NCBI GenBank assembly: GCA_940337035.1
Contig: OW679202.1
Span: 23,265,224 to 23,329,223, forward strand
Source: Agriotes lineatus
Lineage: Eukaryota; Arthropoda; Insecta; Coleoptera; Elateridae
Length of the DNA: 64,000 nucleotides
Reading direction: 5' to 3'
In this document: one piece after another, positions 1-11,650 of the stretch
Numbering within the stretch: the stretch's first letter is position 1
Layout: each line of letters starts with the position of its first letter
Made by a program: the position numbers and the translations under genes
Notes under the pieces: generated by a model
The model's input: the letters and a program-made list of their open reading frames with translations, nothing else
The model's database searches: none
What the model was told of the DNA's origin: nothing

Positions 1-514
1 TGCGATCTTCAAGTGGTATAACAGCAACAGGATCACTTCGCCGGAAAAAAACAGCAATCATTTTCTTATTGACGCTTCTGCCACGAATTACTTTTGTGGG
101 CAAGTCTTCATCTTCGAATACCCAAACACTAAACTGCTGTTTAGTTTCAGGGTCGTAACTGTATAAACAAGATTTGTCACCTGCTACAATGTATGCCACT
201 TGCTTGGAAGCTCTTTCGTCAAATTTTTGCAACATAAACTTACACCAGTCTACTCGATCCTGTTTTTGACTTTCTGAGAGCAAATGCGGTATCCAACGGC
301 TTGCTAGCTTTTTTACCCCAAGATGTTTATGCAAAATGGTATTCACCGCCGAGGATTCAATCTTCACTTCCTCCTGAATCTCCTTATAAGTAATATTTCG
401 ACTGGACTAAATCAAGCTTGCCACACGATCAACATTTTCTGAACAGGCGGCTTGATTGTTATAAGAGTGTACTTGAGGCCCGTCTCTAGCTACAGTGAAG
501 ATGTCGCGAATTCT
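1..514 (-). pseudogene. Mariner transposase fragment with an in-frame stop, cut by the window edge
   Basis: Reading leftward from 514 gives a mariner-family (Tc1/mariner) transposase that runs off the window. Visible in order: a helix-turn-helix segment ending ENVDRVASLI, the block NITYKEIQEEVKI, the linker LASRWIPHLLSESQKQDRVD, the catalytic-domain start VAGDKS with the first catalytic Asp, and the family block YDPETKQQFSVWVFEDE. A TAG stop at 407-409 interrupts the frame inside the DNA-binding half, and a TAA at 515-517 closes it upstream, so the copy is dead. The family residue after GD is usually E; here it is K. The second and third catalytic Asp lie outside the window. Family assignment comes from recognisable conserved blocks. 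Confidence 0.85.
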
Positions 515-1459
515 TTATTAATAAGATGTTCTAAGATGAGCGCCAACAAGTTTAACTCAAGCACACTTATATAGGTAAAGAAACTTATAACTTTACTGTA
601 TATCTACAATACAATTATTGAACCTTCCCAAGGTTAGAAGGAAAGTGAAAGAAAGCAATACCTAGCCAACTTTATTGATAACAATCGTTTTATGCATTAA
701 GTTTTGCAATCATTCATTTAAGCGCTAATATTCGAACGGGGTACTCCACTTAATTTATACCAAATATTTCTAATGGGTACATATTGTTCTTATTTTAGTT
801 ATATGCAAAATATCCTCAGATTATCGTTAATTCACTTATCTGTTTTGTTGTTGTACTTGTAGTATCGATGACCAGCCCTAAGAAGCTTAAGGAATCCACT
901 AAGCCCGCTTCGCCGGTCAATTCTCTCCCACAACTGTCAGCTTGACAGCCACTAATCGCCGGTTGTCACCTACCGCAAGTAGATACCAAAACTGCGTGAC
1001 GAATTTCAGAAGACGAACTTCCCCAATCTAATGTATGTTTTCGGCCTAATACTTGTTGCTATAATATTGAATTACGAAATAGACTGAGATAGATACAAAA
1101 TAACTATACATACCCTGTACTTGACAGGCAATAAATTATGCAACGCTTTCCGTGGTTCCTATATCGTCAAAATTGACTCAGATTCTTCGTCCGACGGAAA
1201 GTGAACTCGTTCCCAGAATCTGCTACAAGCACGGTCAGCCAGTATCCAAATACTATCACTGACGCCACGAGAAATTACGAGTTTCACATTATTTATCCAC
1301 GAAAACCTTTTGCACAATTCAATTCCGTCACTCGTTTTTGAAAACAAAAACTGTTATCCAATTTCTACCTTCTTTTTCTTTTTAACAAACCTTGCAATTT
1401 ATTTTTATAAGCTTTCACTGCGTTTTCCCACTTGATCGTTTATTCTCGACTATATATAC
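515..1459. other. Unassigned AT-rich sequence
   Basis: Nothing here can be assigned. A small island at about 880-960 is richer in C and G. The short open frames are not supported by any recognisable motif. Confidence 0.4.
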
Positions 1460-2646
1460 TAGATATGGGAAAAGTAGTTCGTTGTGATGAACTAGTTCGT
1501 TGTGATGAACTAGTTCTCGCGAACTAGTTCGTAGGAAAGAATCGTTCAATATACTAGTTCATTCGCGAACTATAATGCGCGCAAGTAATTAGGTAATCTG
1601 TATAAAAGTTGAACGATCATGTTGAACGAAGAACGAATATGCAGAAATGCAGATTTGCAAGCGTTACAGTTGTGTGGACTGGCTGATCAGATCGACTACA
1701 TTCTTTTGTAGTAATTTATGGAATCATTTTGATAATTCTGCTGATAGCAGTAAGAAAGCAAAGTGTAATTATGGCACACAACTTTTTATTTTCGTTTATT
1801 TGACTGAACGTTACATGGCTCAAGCTATGAATGAATCCATAAGTTTTAGCCACCCTGTATTTGCTTCGACCCCCTGTGGGTGCAGGAACTGGAGTGTATT
1901 GTTGATGACAATGTCAGTTTATGTCAAATTCGAGGTTGGCAGGTTAGGTTTTGCGTCAGTCTGTGTCAAATAGCAACCTATCTTTGTGATTTGACATAAA
2001 GTGACACTAGCCTGCAGTACCGTCAAATGTATAATACAAATCACAGGTGATTCTACTTATAAATTTATCTGATCTCTCGGTATAATATTACCAAACACTA
2101 CATCTTTTGAATATATTTTTAGTTGTTGATAAACAGATAAAAATATGTTGAATGGTTTCGTGTTGTTTTTGTAAAAATATTACTTAGAATTACTGCTATT
2201 TAACGCAAAATATATACTTCATACTAGCCCACAAAAATTAAATGATGTAATAATAAATAAAATAATATGCGATGCATATGTAGTAATCCACAGACAATAA
2301 GTTGAGTTTCGTTTGAAGCGAGTGTTATCATAATAAAGCAGTTATTTGTTGTGCAGAGCTCCAATGAGCCCAAACAAAAGTCGTCATTCGCCGATTATCG
2401 CTACCGGCGACCGACAAAATGTTACTCGTTGGTTTCACGTTCAAACAGTGCTGACTGCTGAGAATGATTCATAATACAGTAGTTTGCGAACTATGGACCG
2501 ATCGATTACCTAATTCATATTAAAGATTGCTAAAAGTTCGATAATTCATTTTGAACTAGTTCATTTCAAAGTCGCGAACTAGTTCATTTAGTTCACCTAA
2601 AAGAATCGTTCATTTTATCAGTTCGTTCCCGAACTACCCATCTCTT
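1460..2646. mobile_element. Non-autonomous hAT-type element with a perfect 8-bp target duplication
   Basis: The ends TAGATATGGG (1460) and CCCATCTCTT (ending 2646) are terminal inverted repeats of the hAT 'TAGNGATGGG' type. They are flanked by an exact 8-bp duplication ATATATAC at 1452-1459 and 2647-2654, the size typical of hAT insertions. Both ends carry several copies of the palindrome GAACTAGTTC and half-sites such as TAGTTCG, which are probable subterminal transposase-binding sites. The interior encodes no transposase. At about 1918-1975 it contains a stretch (TATGTCAAATTCGAGGTT and following) closely resembling one arm of the snapback element at 45.9 kb, so it may itself hold an older insertion. 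An open frame at 1647-1973 has no recognisable motif. Confidence 0.85.
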
Positions 2647-2878
2647 ATATATACCGTAAACTACTAACATTAGTACAATATGCTTTTAGCACGTAACAAA
2701 GGAAATTTCCGGTGCTATGCAAAGAATTTGTCCACACCACTTGCAGTTGGTTTACTGTAAGAACTGTAAAGATGTAAATTCACTGTTGGTAAGAGTATGT
2801 AAGAGTGCTAGTAAAATTATATCAGATCTAGAAATCCAAGTAAAATTGTTAAAGGCCAGTACAGATAGTGTACCATCA

Positions 2879-3188
2879 TTCACCGAGCTTTGTAGAGTAG
2901 TGGCTCGCACGTCTGCTTAGCATTCGGGAGGTCGCGGGTTCGATTTCCCTGGCCGTCTGCTCTGATTCAGGTTTTTGGGTGGTTTTCCTGAGTCAACAGA
3001 GTACCTTCTCTGAGGCGATTGCCGGCGCAGTACTTCTGCACCTTTCCTGGCCTGTCTTCCATTCTCCACCCCTTGTTTCTCTTGCCTATCTTATAATTCT
3101 CGTTCTTTGTTGAAGAGGGACGCAAGGTCCCTATAACAGCCCGCCACAGTTGGGGGAATTGAAATGACCCTGAACCATTACTTTTTTT
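2879..3188 (+). mobile_element. tRNA-derived SINE, copy 1
   Basis: The head is tRNA-like: an A-box-like stretch around TAGTGGCTCGCACGTCTG and a B box GGTTCGATTTCC, spaced as in a tRNA gene. The family body follows (CTGAGTCAACAGAGTACC, TTGGGGGAATTGAAATGACC), and the copy ends in a run of T. It is flanked by a 10-bp duplication TGTACCATCA at 2869-2878 and 3189-3198, as expected for LINE-driven retroposition. A second, more diverged copy lies at 40776-41063. Confidence 0.85.
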
Positions 3189-3198
3189 TGTACCATCA

Positions 3199-3672
3199 AA
3201 TATTAAATATTAAGGATAAGGTCTGTTTCCATCTGAATAGTTGAAAATGAAAATCACAAATATCTTATTTTTAGAAAAAATTGCAACCGAATCAATTTTT
3301 TAATCCAGTGTTTGACCTTAATTTAATTAAGATTCAAACTTTCAGACGGGGTCACTATTCAGCTAATAAAATTAAGGTTACATTTGCTGATAAGTAAGGT
3401 TGCTCAAAAATCTATTTCATATTGGAATAAGCAAGAAAGCAGTTAAATATGTCAATCATGGGCTTACAGTTGTGGATGTGAATGTGACTATCGACAAAAA
3501 CTTCTACCAATATTCTGAATATCAAATGGATTGTAAAGGAAGTTTTGTCTGGTTTCTTTGCACAACAGCTACCGAGAAAATGCACTGCCACCATTTAACG
3601 CAGCTTTACCTATGACCAATTTGATATCAAAAACATTTTGTAATGATAAAGTTGTTCTATAAGTGATAATTA
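3199..3672. other. Unassigned sequence
   Basis: AT-rich. A 71-codon open frame at 3400-3615 shows no motif I recognise, and nothing else is supported. Confidence 0.4.
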
Positions 3673-4548
3673 GGGTCCGGACAGATTTAATGATATCGCA
3701 ATAAATTCACAAAACTGCAATGGTTGTCCAATCTCAACTTTGAATTAAAGAGTATAGAACATATGTCAAATTACAACAGTTTTATAAAATTTAGATATCC
3801 CTAGAGATAACTGCAAAATTTGTAGACACATTTGCATCTATTCAATTGACCAGGTGAAGCGTGATTGCCATTGAATCGTATTAGAGCAACCAAACCATAC
3901 TTGATGTACTGCACCACATGTAGTTATGGCGAATTTTTAAACTAATATAATAATTACTAGAACTCGTGGCCAGCCTACGTCTGGCCCGGCCAGCGTAAAG
4001 AAAAGGTTAACAATAAAAATGCTTGCTCAAGACGGCAGCCAGCCTACGTCCGGCCCTGCCAGCGTTAACAATACAAATGCGGTCTCGCCATTCGTGCGCG
4101 CGCGCCACTTGCTAGCATGCAGGCCGTTCATGCAGCGTGTGCGCGCGCCTGCTTACGTCTGAACGGCGACCGGCGGCATCGGCTCTTATAATATAAGATG
4201 AGGTGTGCGAGTGGGGTTTTATTATCCGGAAAGGTCTCACAGAAATAAATATAAATTACAGTACCTACAGCGAAAGAAGAATAATTATTGAATTACTCAT
4301 GCACTATTAAATATTACATACAGGAAACTGGGAGCTATTTTAATAGTTATTTTGAAAGAGCCAGTGCAAACAATTTTGATATAAAGCAATAGGGCATATG
4401 CATTTATTACAATCGCCCTAGAAACTGAAAAGTTAATGGTCATTTGATGTTACTGACGACAATCTTTACAAAATTTTGATGCTCTCAAAAACATTCAACG
4501 TACGCCACTGATTGTTTGAAAATGCTTATCATTAAATCAGTCCGGACC
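3673..4548. mobile_element. PIF/Harbinger-like TIR element, non-autonomous
   Basis: Terminal inverted repeats GGGTCCGGACAGATTTAATG at the left and the complement of TCATTAAATCAGTCCGGACC at the right are flanked by TTA at 3670-3672 and 4549-4551. A 3-bp TTA duplication is the PIF/Harbinger habit, though a TA-duplicating Tc1-type origin is not excluded. No transposase is visible. The centre (about 3965-4190) is unusually GC-rich and contains two ~58-bp units sharing GCCAGCCTACGTC. The rest is AT-rich. Confidence 0.7.
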
Positions 4549-4551
4549 TTA

Positions 4552-4946
4552 GTTATGATCCTTTGCACTATACTGATGACTATTATCATTACGTGTTATT
4601 TACTCTGAATATTGCCCATGCAGCTGAATTAGAGTCAGCTGATACATTTTACTTTCATTATAAGAAAGCTAATTATGCTCAAATATATAATTGTGTATAT
4701 AACACTGAATGGAAATAAACTTTCCAAGGAGTTTTGTTTAAATTAAATTTATTGCATATTTACATTCTGTTGCTTATGAACAAGAAGTAAATGTTTTGAT
4801 AGAGACTTGACTACTAAACTAAATTAAGAACTTACCGAAAACAGTCCATTGAAATTTATCTTGCCTGTAAAATTATTAAAGTAATTGTTTAACTACTGTT
4901 ATAGTTATTTACAACGTACATTCATATATGCGTATAAATAATACAT
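4552..4946. other. Unassigned AT-rich sequence
   Basis: No gene, repeat or signal could be supported here. Confidence 0.4.
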
Positions 4947-5147
4947 CTAATCGAACCTGCTAGACAAGTCCGAAGGTTTGAAGCGTTTCAGTCTTCTATT
5001 TTCGTTCTCCAGCAGGTTGTTAGGATGCACTGAAATGCGGTCTTTATATTTAACACAAAACTCTTTTATTTCTTGACGAACTGATGCTATATTTAGATCA
5101 CTTTGAATTATGTGATGATATAACACTCTGATCTTACTTTTATTTGC
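4947..5147 (-). pseudogene. Jockey-type LINE, C-terminal tail of the polyprotein
   Basis: The minus-strand frame ends at a TAG (4947-4949). It contains the C-terminal signature of insect Jockey-clade reverse transcriptases: a DLNIASVRQEIKEF block, then RISVHPNNLL, then RRLKRFKPSDLSSRF. This tail follows the thumb region in full-length elements and has no catalytic role. Upstream the frame hits TAA at 5148-5150, so only the 3' stub of a 5'-truncated copy remains. The identification rests on pattern recall of the conserved tail. Confidence 0.65.
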
Positions 5148-5359
5148 TTATTTTCGAGCAATAAATAATTACCATTGTTAAGGAAATTTTCCAAGAAAAT
5201 TTTACAGCCAGATAGCAGATGCCAGGGTTCAGTCTGTTCAACTCAAATATACAATCAAGTACACATCAAATAAAGCGGTTTATTTTATATACCTATTTAC
5301 AGTTTAAAATAATAACTAAAATATTCCATGTATTTTCAAATAAAAGATTTGGATTTTAA

Positions 5360-5614
5360 TGTATTTTGGGCGGGCTGGCGCCTACTGGGTTAGGCAAGCC
5401 ACGATACTTTTTCTCGTACTTTCTCGGCGGCAGGACGAGGGAGCTTGTAGTTAGGAGAGCGTCCTCTACTCGGCTAAACTGGAAACAGAATCTAGTTTAA
5501 GTTTGTTTACCTTTATCGTGGACTAGAAATAAAGTTATGTTTGCTTTTATCTCGGGGGTGTTGAGATTGAACTTGATGTAAGGCGTAATCCCATTACGTC
5601 GAAGCTACTCTACA
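5360..5614 (+). repeat. Possible solo LTR or LTR remnant
   Basis: A TG...CA-bounded segment begins TGTATTTTGGGCGGGC and ends CTACTCTACA, followed by GTGCCCGC, which could be part of a primer-binding site. The sequence to about 5825 (with repeated GGGCCCCAG) has no coding content. No second LTR, polypurine tract or flanking duplication is visible in the window, so this is tentative. Confidence 0.3.
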
Positions 5615-5834
5615 GTGCCCGCAAAACCTCGTGTGACGGAGATCACAGGCATTTAAATCAATGGGCCACTTTGATCTTTAACAGGAATTCGGGGATTTCT
5701 GGGAAAGATTGGTTCTAAGACTGAAAGTCAAAAGGTCTTTCGGGCATGACCAGGGTTTGGGCCCCAGAGGGCCCCAGGCAGGAAGCTGGTTCGGATCGCT
5801 GGATGCAAGTCCTCCTCACAACGTACGATACCTC

Positions 5835-7466
5835 TTATTTATACATTACCATACGCCGTAATTTGTGCAGGATTTTAGGCAGGGATGCGCTGAACGACGA
5901 CGGCTCGTGACCTCTGCGCACCTCGATTGTTTCTTCGTGCCTCGGCGATGTTTTCGGACAATTTGTGACGAAGTTTTGGCGGCGGTCAAATTCGAACGTA
6001 TTCCAATGCGTAAAAATACGATTTCGGCCGGCGCTAACGTCACAATGAGGTATACCTACCTTGGTGCATTGACAATGCATCTAAGTACTTCATTTTGAAA
6101 TTCTTGTATGATTTCAATCTTAGAGGTGGTGGCAGTTCCCCACAGTTGAATGCCATACGTCCATATGGGTTTGATAATGGATTTAGAAGTATCTTATTTC
6201 CCATTTTCACTTGCGACTTTCTGCTAATTCGCCAATAAATTTGGCTAATTTTCAGCTGCTTCCTCTTGATAAATATATGCTTACGCTATGTAAGCCTCTT
6301 GTCAAGGTGTATGCTCAGATATTTAACGTCATCAGTTTGTGGTAATGCTGCATTATTTAATGATACTATTGGGCATGTACCTCTTCTCATAATGAAGGTA
6401 ACATGTGAAAACTTTAAATTATTCACCTGAATTCTCCATTTCCTCAGCCACTCTTCAATCATACGTATATTGTTCTGTAAGTTCTCAGGTACAATGGTAG
6501 GGTTGGTATCCGAAGCTGATTTGGCCGTATCGTCGGCAAATGTAGCTACAGTTGTTAAATTAGTTGTAGGTATGTCAGCTGTATGTAGGATGTATAACAC
6601 TGGCCCTAACACACTGATCTGGGGTACTACTGAAGTAATGGGGTGTAGGTCTGACACCTCATCTCGCTACTTGACAAGGAACCATCTACGATCTAGGTAA
6701 GATTTGAAAATTTCGTAAAAATGATGAGGTAGTACCATTTTGAGTTTATGGCGTAGGCCTTCATGCCAAACTTTATAAAACGCCTGTTTGACGTCTAGAA
6801 ATACTGCAGAGCAATACCTTCTGGATTCCAAGTCGTTGCTTATTACCTTGACAATTCTGTGTACTTGTTCTATGGTGCTATGATTATTTCTAAATCCAAA
6901 CTGATGATTGGGTATAAGTTTACTTTTCCCCAGTATTGGCTTGAGCAGTTGTAGCAGTAGTTTCTCGAACAGTTTGGATATTACAGGTAGTAAACTTATA
7001 GGTCTGTATAATTCAACATTATTTAAACTTTTTCCTGAATTTGGTATCATGATTTTTGAGCCACTTTTCACTGGCAGGGATATTACTTAATTCTCATGAT
7101 GGCGTTAAAAATGTACGTTATAGCTCTCATGTATTTGGGTGTTACTTCTTGGAGTACTCTGCCAGTGATTAGATCCCATCCAGGCGCTCCTTTTGGATTT
7201 AGTTCCAGGATAGTGCGTTCTATGTCTAGCAGTGAGAATGTTTTACTGGGTAATTCCATTTGAATCGGTGCTTCTAATAATTTGTGGTTTGTATTTTCTT
7301 CATCTGCGTTCAGTTGTATGGGAAAAGGTTTAAACACATTTTTGAGATAGGTAGCAAAGGCAGAGGCTTTTTCCTTATCATCTCTTACCCAGTTTTCTTG
7401 TTCGTTTTTCACAGGTGTTGTAGATTTGAAGGAGTATCTTTGGAAAGTTTTGTACCTATTGTGCAT
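5835..7466 (-). pseudogene. Jockey-type LINE reverse transcriptase, 5'-truncated and frameshifted
   Basis: Three consecutive minus-strand frames cover a Jockey-clade polymerase in order. First is a linker with KEKASAFATYL (7466-7083). Next come the RT fingers and palm with YRPISLLPVISKLFEKL and FGFRNNHST (7071-6667), then a palm containing FADDTAK, where the usual YADD/FADD catalytic aspartates are present (6657-6286). The thumb and C-terminal tail degrade to 5835. Stops separate the frames at 7083 and 6667. The endonuclease domain and ORF1 are missing, as in a typical 5'-truncated insertion. The conserved Asp of the first palm block is visible in VFLDVKQAF. The start is undefined because the copy is truncated. 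Confidence 0.85.
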
Positions 7467-7930
7467 ATTTTTTCAATATTTTTGATTCAATCTTAAGTGA
7501 CTTTCCAAATTGGTTTACACCAGAAGTAATTAGTAGGTGTGTTTTCAGTTCTGCATATAATTCGAAAATCTGTTATTCATTTGGTAATTTAAGCCACCAG
7601 GAAAATGTTACGTGCCTTAACTATTTAAATGCAAATAAGGTTCGGGGTCTCTTCTTAAAAGAATGTTCTGCATCTCTATTGTGTGCTTACATTGTTTAAT
7701 ACTTACTGGCTTATTTTGCTCTTTATGGAAACCACATTATAGTGTACCATTCTTAAAGTGGAGATCATAATAACGTATGCAATTATCGACATATTAATTG
7801 GTATAAATTTATTAGTGATCTATTTCTGTCTATTTTCAAGGTTATAATAACCAACGAATACCTTGCTTTTTTTCTTGGAAGAAGTACTTACTTTCTTACT
7901 TCAACGTAATCATTAGATGAGGGTTTAGCG

Positions 7931-8180
7931 GTTGACACTGCATATGCACACTTTACCGAGGCTTTTGCAAGGTAAACCATGTAATATTGCTATCTAAATT
8001 CAAAGATTATAGTTTGGAAGATTCGCTGCTGTCGTTGATAGCTTCGTTCAATAGCAACAAGTCGCAATCAGTCAAAGTAAGCAACTATAATTCTTTAACC
8101 TTTATTGTACCTACAGGCACTCTACAAGAGTCTAATTTAGGACCCATACCTTCTTCAACTTTTATAAATGATTAGCAATT
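7931..8180 (+). pseudogene. LINE reverse transcriptase fragment
   Basis: A plus-strand frame reads DTAYAHFTEAFAR, then, after a one-base shift, VNHVILLSKFKDYSLEDSLL and VSNYNSLTFIVPTGTLQESNLGP. These match the RT motif A region (normally DFSKAFDRVNH, with its catalytic Asp changed here) and the motif B block normally written PQGSNLGPLLF. The YADD block is not recognisable downstream. The fragment is short, frameshifted and inactive. It has no visible relation to the minus-strand Jockey copy beside it. Confidence 0.6.
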
Positions 8181-9420
8181 TTGTAGCAATGTCAAATATA
8201 TTGAGACCGTTTATTTGCAGATTTCATTTTCACATTTTTATGATCCCAGAAACGCCTAGTAGGTAGGCAACCGTTGATCGGCCAAGTGCATTTATCAGCC
8301 GCCAGATGGCGCGAAAGAATTTGGTAGCAGATAGCATCCACTGGGAGCGTTCCAGAAGGAAATTACGAGGTTGGGGTTACTCCATTTGGCAGAAAGTTAA
8401 AGTGAATTTGGCAAACAGCCAAGAAACAGTTGCCAATTGGCTGCCCTATGACGTAGAAAAAAAGAAAATTATAGGTAAGTCAAACTACCTGATTCGTTAA
8501 ATTGCGACAGATACAGAATAATGTCGCAAAAGAGTCAAAACGTTTCAATAATAAGACATTCGGTTAAATACAGCCGCGCGTCGCACACGTATTAGTAGGA
8601 CTACATGGTCCAGTGAAACATATCGATGAAGTTACAATCGCATACGCAGGTGATGAAGATCGAATCCCATAGCCGGTAACTTTTTAAATTGATAATTGAT
8701 ATAATTCGCATAATCAAGTGTTTTTTTATTGTATTAGTGTTATTGGGCTCGTTACGATATTTTTACCCCTATTTTCCTTTAATTTTTAAAATTGTTTAGA
8801 GTTCCTTCCGTGGAACGTTTAGAGTAAAACAATTTACTTTCTTTTCTTGAATTTTCTTGTACTTATAACTACTTTGTGAGAAAAGCGCTGGATTATTTCT
8901 GTTTTTATTCGCCCTTAAGTTATAATAAATAGATGAAGAACATGAAGTACTTACTTTCAATGGTTTTGATTTTGTTCGCAAGTAAATTAATCTTTAAATT
9001 TCTGTTTTTTAGTGATTACAAATGACATTACTCACTTATAACCAATCAGCGAAATATAATTATGAGACATAACATACATACAATTGATGTGCAAGCACAG
9101 TATATTCGTATCGCGGTAGAACTCAGTGATCGGCAAAGCGCGTCACGCTTGAAACTCAAAACACGCAGCGCAAAACAACGGAGCCATGTACAATAATAAA
9201 TCTTTTTTTACAACAATAAAGCAATAGAGATTATTCTTTCACATTTCATACCGTGAAAGTATGCATTTATGTGCAACAGTTTTAAAATAAATCTATGCTA
9301 AAATTTATAACGCGCATTCCCGGTACGCTTTGTTTAAACAATTTCTGTAGCATTTGTTAACCAAATTTCTAGTTTAATTTGACATAGTCGGAATCTAGAA
9401 AGAATAAGTTTTCCACTAGC
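8181..9420. other. Unassigned sequence
   Basis: AT-rich, without supported genes. A stretch at about 8740-8815 (TTATTGGGCTCGTTACGATA and following) loosely resembles 27620-27700, suggesting a dispersed repeat family. Confidence 0.35.
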
Positions 9421-9645
9421 TTAAAAATATTGAGAAATATGAAAAAATAAGCTTGCAAGTGCTTTCGCGGCTTCCTCTGCCTTCTTTTGGCCGGCTTTCA
9501 ATTCTTCCTGGCCAACTTGGATCTCCTTCTTAAGTTCCTCCTGTGCTTTTTCCGCCTTGTCCTGGCTAACTTGCATCAGTTGCAAAAGTTGGCTTAATTG
9601 GGCTTCCATTTTGCTGCTTTGAGATTTCGTCAAATGCATGCACAC
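9421..9645 (-). pseudogene. Gypsy gag N-terminal fragment (coiled coil)
   Basis: The minus-strand frame downstream of the 5' LTR begins MCMHLTKSQSSKMEAQLSQ. The second Met (about 9609) is a plausible start. It continues into a highly charged heptad-like coiled coil (DKAEKAQEELKKEI, GQEELKAGQKKAEEAAKA), typical of insect Gypsy gag amino termini. After about 9450 the reading becomes unrelated (FFHISQYF) and stops, so the capsid and nucleocapsid parts are missing. The position, LTR then about 120 bp leader then gag, fits the 5' end of the element whose pol lies at 22.1-24.6 kb. Confidence 0.65.
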
Positions 9646-9766
9646 TATACACTTAAATTTATTTATCTGCCCGTCGTTTTATCGGCACTTGTTAACAATT
9701 TATTTATTTAATGTTTGTTCAATAATTTTCTTATAACCCCCGGTACAAACCTCACACCGACACCAC

Positions 9767-10353
9767 TGTTACGTTTTTAACGTTCGGGCTATTTAAAATT
9801 ATACGACAAACATGGGTTCACACATTTATTTACAACAATGAATTATTACGATTATTATTTATTATTTACAAGCACACGAGAATTATCAAGCAGATTACAA
9901 ATTACTAAAACTACGAACTATCGATACACTTATTTTACTATACGGATTAACACACTTATTTATTTATATCACTCTTAAACACTAACGATTATATATGGTT
10001 CTTTATTTCTATTATTTATCTGTTCACGCGTTTTATTTATCTGGGAGCTCGGCGCTCTGATGCTGAATTCGAACTGAACTGTCGAAGAATTATTTCCGAA
10101 CTGAACTGCGGGTGAACTCCGCCCGCTTATATATCACGCCGGTAATTTCTTCCAGTAGCCTCCAGTTGTTCTCGGTAACAGTGACGTGTCGCGTCAGGGC
10201 CGCTCTAGCATCGACTGGAAAATTAGTCATCCGCGTACACCTGCGTTCAAGGCCGCCCGTCGGCGGCCTATGATTCACGCGCTGGCAGCCGGCTCTGGAA
10301 TTTCTAGTATAATCGAGGCATCGGGGCAAATAACCGTCAGCCGAATCGTTACA
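9767..10353 (-). repeat. Gypsy LTR, 5' LTR of the split element
   Basis: A 587-bp LTR bounded by TGTTACG and CGTTACA, nearly identical to the LTR at 21492-22077. On the minus strand it is followed by GTGGTGTCGGTGTGAGG, a likely primer-binding site one base from the LTR edge, and then gag. The right flank is ATAT (10354-10357), matching the ATAT left of the other LTR (21488-21491). The two LTRs therefore bound one insertion. Few mismatches separate them, so the insertion is comparatively recent. Confidence 0.85.
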
Positions 10354-10715
10354 ATATAGTTGCTTTCAGAGCGAGTTTGCCGCGGCGGGCATTCTTTAAA
10401 CTCCTATGATACCGGAGAAGGTAACCGTATGATACGCAGAGATGTGCTAGCTAAAACTGAAACGATTCGAGTGAGAATCCGAGTACCAACCTCGGTCAAA
10501 CGCCGATGCATTCGAATTCAGCATTCGGATAAGAATCGAGATCACGCCGAATTCAGCGTTCGATTCGGAATCGAGATCACGCCCGGCGAGATTTACAAAC
10601 ACCAATTAAGTATTCAATTCGAAGCATTCGAATACACTTAAAAGAATCGAATGCATTCGAGTTCTTGCAAGAATCTAATACTGTAGTAATTTGCATTCGA
10701 ATAGTCCCATCACTA
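10354..10715. mobile_element. Right half of a hAT-type element split by the Gypsy insertion
   Basis: Ends in ATAGTCCCATCACTA, the complement of the TAGTGATGGG terminus found at 20716. It is rich in the alternating motifs GAATCGA and GCATTCGAAT, probable subterminal binding sites. It is followed by GTTAAAAT (10716-10723), the same 8 bp that precedes the left terminus at 20708-20715. The left end of this half abuts the Gypsy LTR. Confidence 0.8.
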
Positions 10716-11650
10716 GTTAAAATCAACACTACGTGCCAAGGATGATATTGATATTGCAAAGTTCTTTAAATTAAAGGCGTTCTTAAAACGAGAATCTGTT
10801 GGTTATGAAGCTAAGAAATCCCTGATTTTGACGAGAGAACACCTAAATAAATTCATGGTGGAGGCTCCAGATGAAATGTATTTGGCCATGAAGGTAGCAT
10901 GATTTATGTTCTTTTAGAAACAGTTTAAATTTCCTAATCTATTCCAGATTATAATTTCATTTGGACTATGTGGAGCTCTCAGGCGAGAAGAACTATACAA
11001 TAGCTATGTTCGCGATATTCAGGATAAAAATGATGTTCTCATCTTGACAATACCCGTTACGAAAACAAATCGGAAGAGAGTTTTCACGATAATTAACGAA
11101 ATGGATGGTATAAATCTTATACAACTGTATAGAAAGTATAGAGAATTGCGTCCGGGACATATTAATCACGACAAACTATTCATATACTATAAAGGAAATA
11201 AATGTAGTGTTCAGCGTATCGGAGTGCATACTATAGCCAAGGCACCGTCTCAGATAGCTAAATATTTAAACTTGCCAAATGCAGAACAATACACTGGGCA
11301 TTGTTTTCGACGGAGTTCTGCAACTATGTTAGCGGACGCCGGCGCGGACTTGATTAGAGTTAAAAGACATGGAGGATGGAAAAGCTCAACTGTGGAAGAT
11401 TCGAGGGAGAACAAGAAGAAATGTTCTATTGCAGGGAGAGAACAATGCTGTTGGAACCTCGAATACGCCTGTCGTGCAAACCTTTAGTGCAGCAACTTAC
11501 AATTTAGAAAATTCAATGTCCATCTCTGAATCGACTGTGACTGAAATATCCGAAGAAAACACAATAAATATGTCCCCTCTTTCTAACGCAAGTGTAGTTT
11601 TAAAAAAATCAAAGAACTGCACTTTTAATGTTTATTGTATTAGCAAGTAG
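10716..11650 (+). pseudogene. Crypton-like tyrosine recombinase, 3' half
   Basis: This is the C-terminal part of a phage-integrase-type tyrosine recombinase of the insect Crypton kind. The exon from the hAT junction to 10893 (DIDIAKFFKLKAFLKR, then LTREHLNKF) is joined across a 54-bp GT-AG intron (10894-10947) to the catalytic exon. Visible active-site residues: Arg in GALRREEL (about 10981), Lys in TKTNRKR (about 11062), H-x-x-R in TGHCFRR (about 11299-11310) and the HGGW block (about 11368). The nucleophilic Tyr, normally a few residues after GWKSSTV, is missing: STV runs directly into EDSRENKKK. A frameshift follows, and the family-like tail (LLQGENNAVGTSN and on) continues in another frame to 11650. 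The 5' half lies at 20441-20715. Confidence 0.85.

Noticed and set aside
5360..5614. A complete LTR retrotransposon beginning at this LTR-like segment
   Set aside because: No gag or pol, no second LTR and no flanking duplication within reach; kept only as a tentative LTR remnant.
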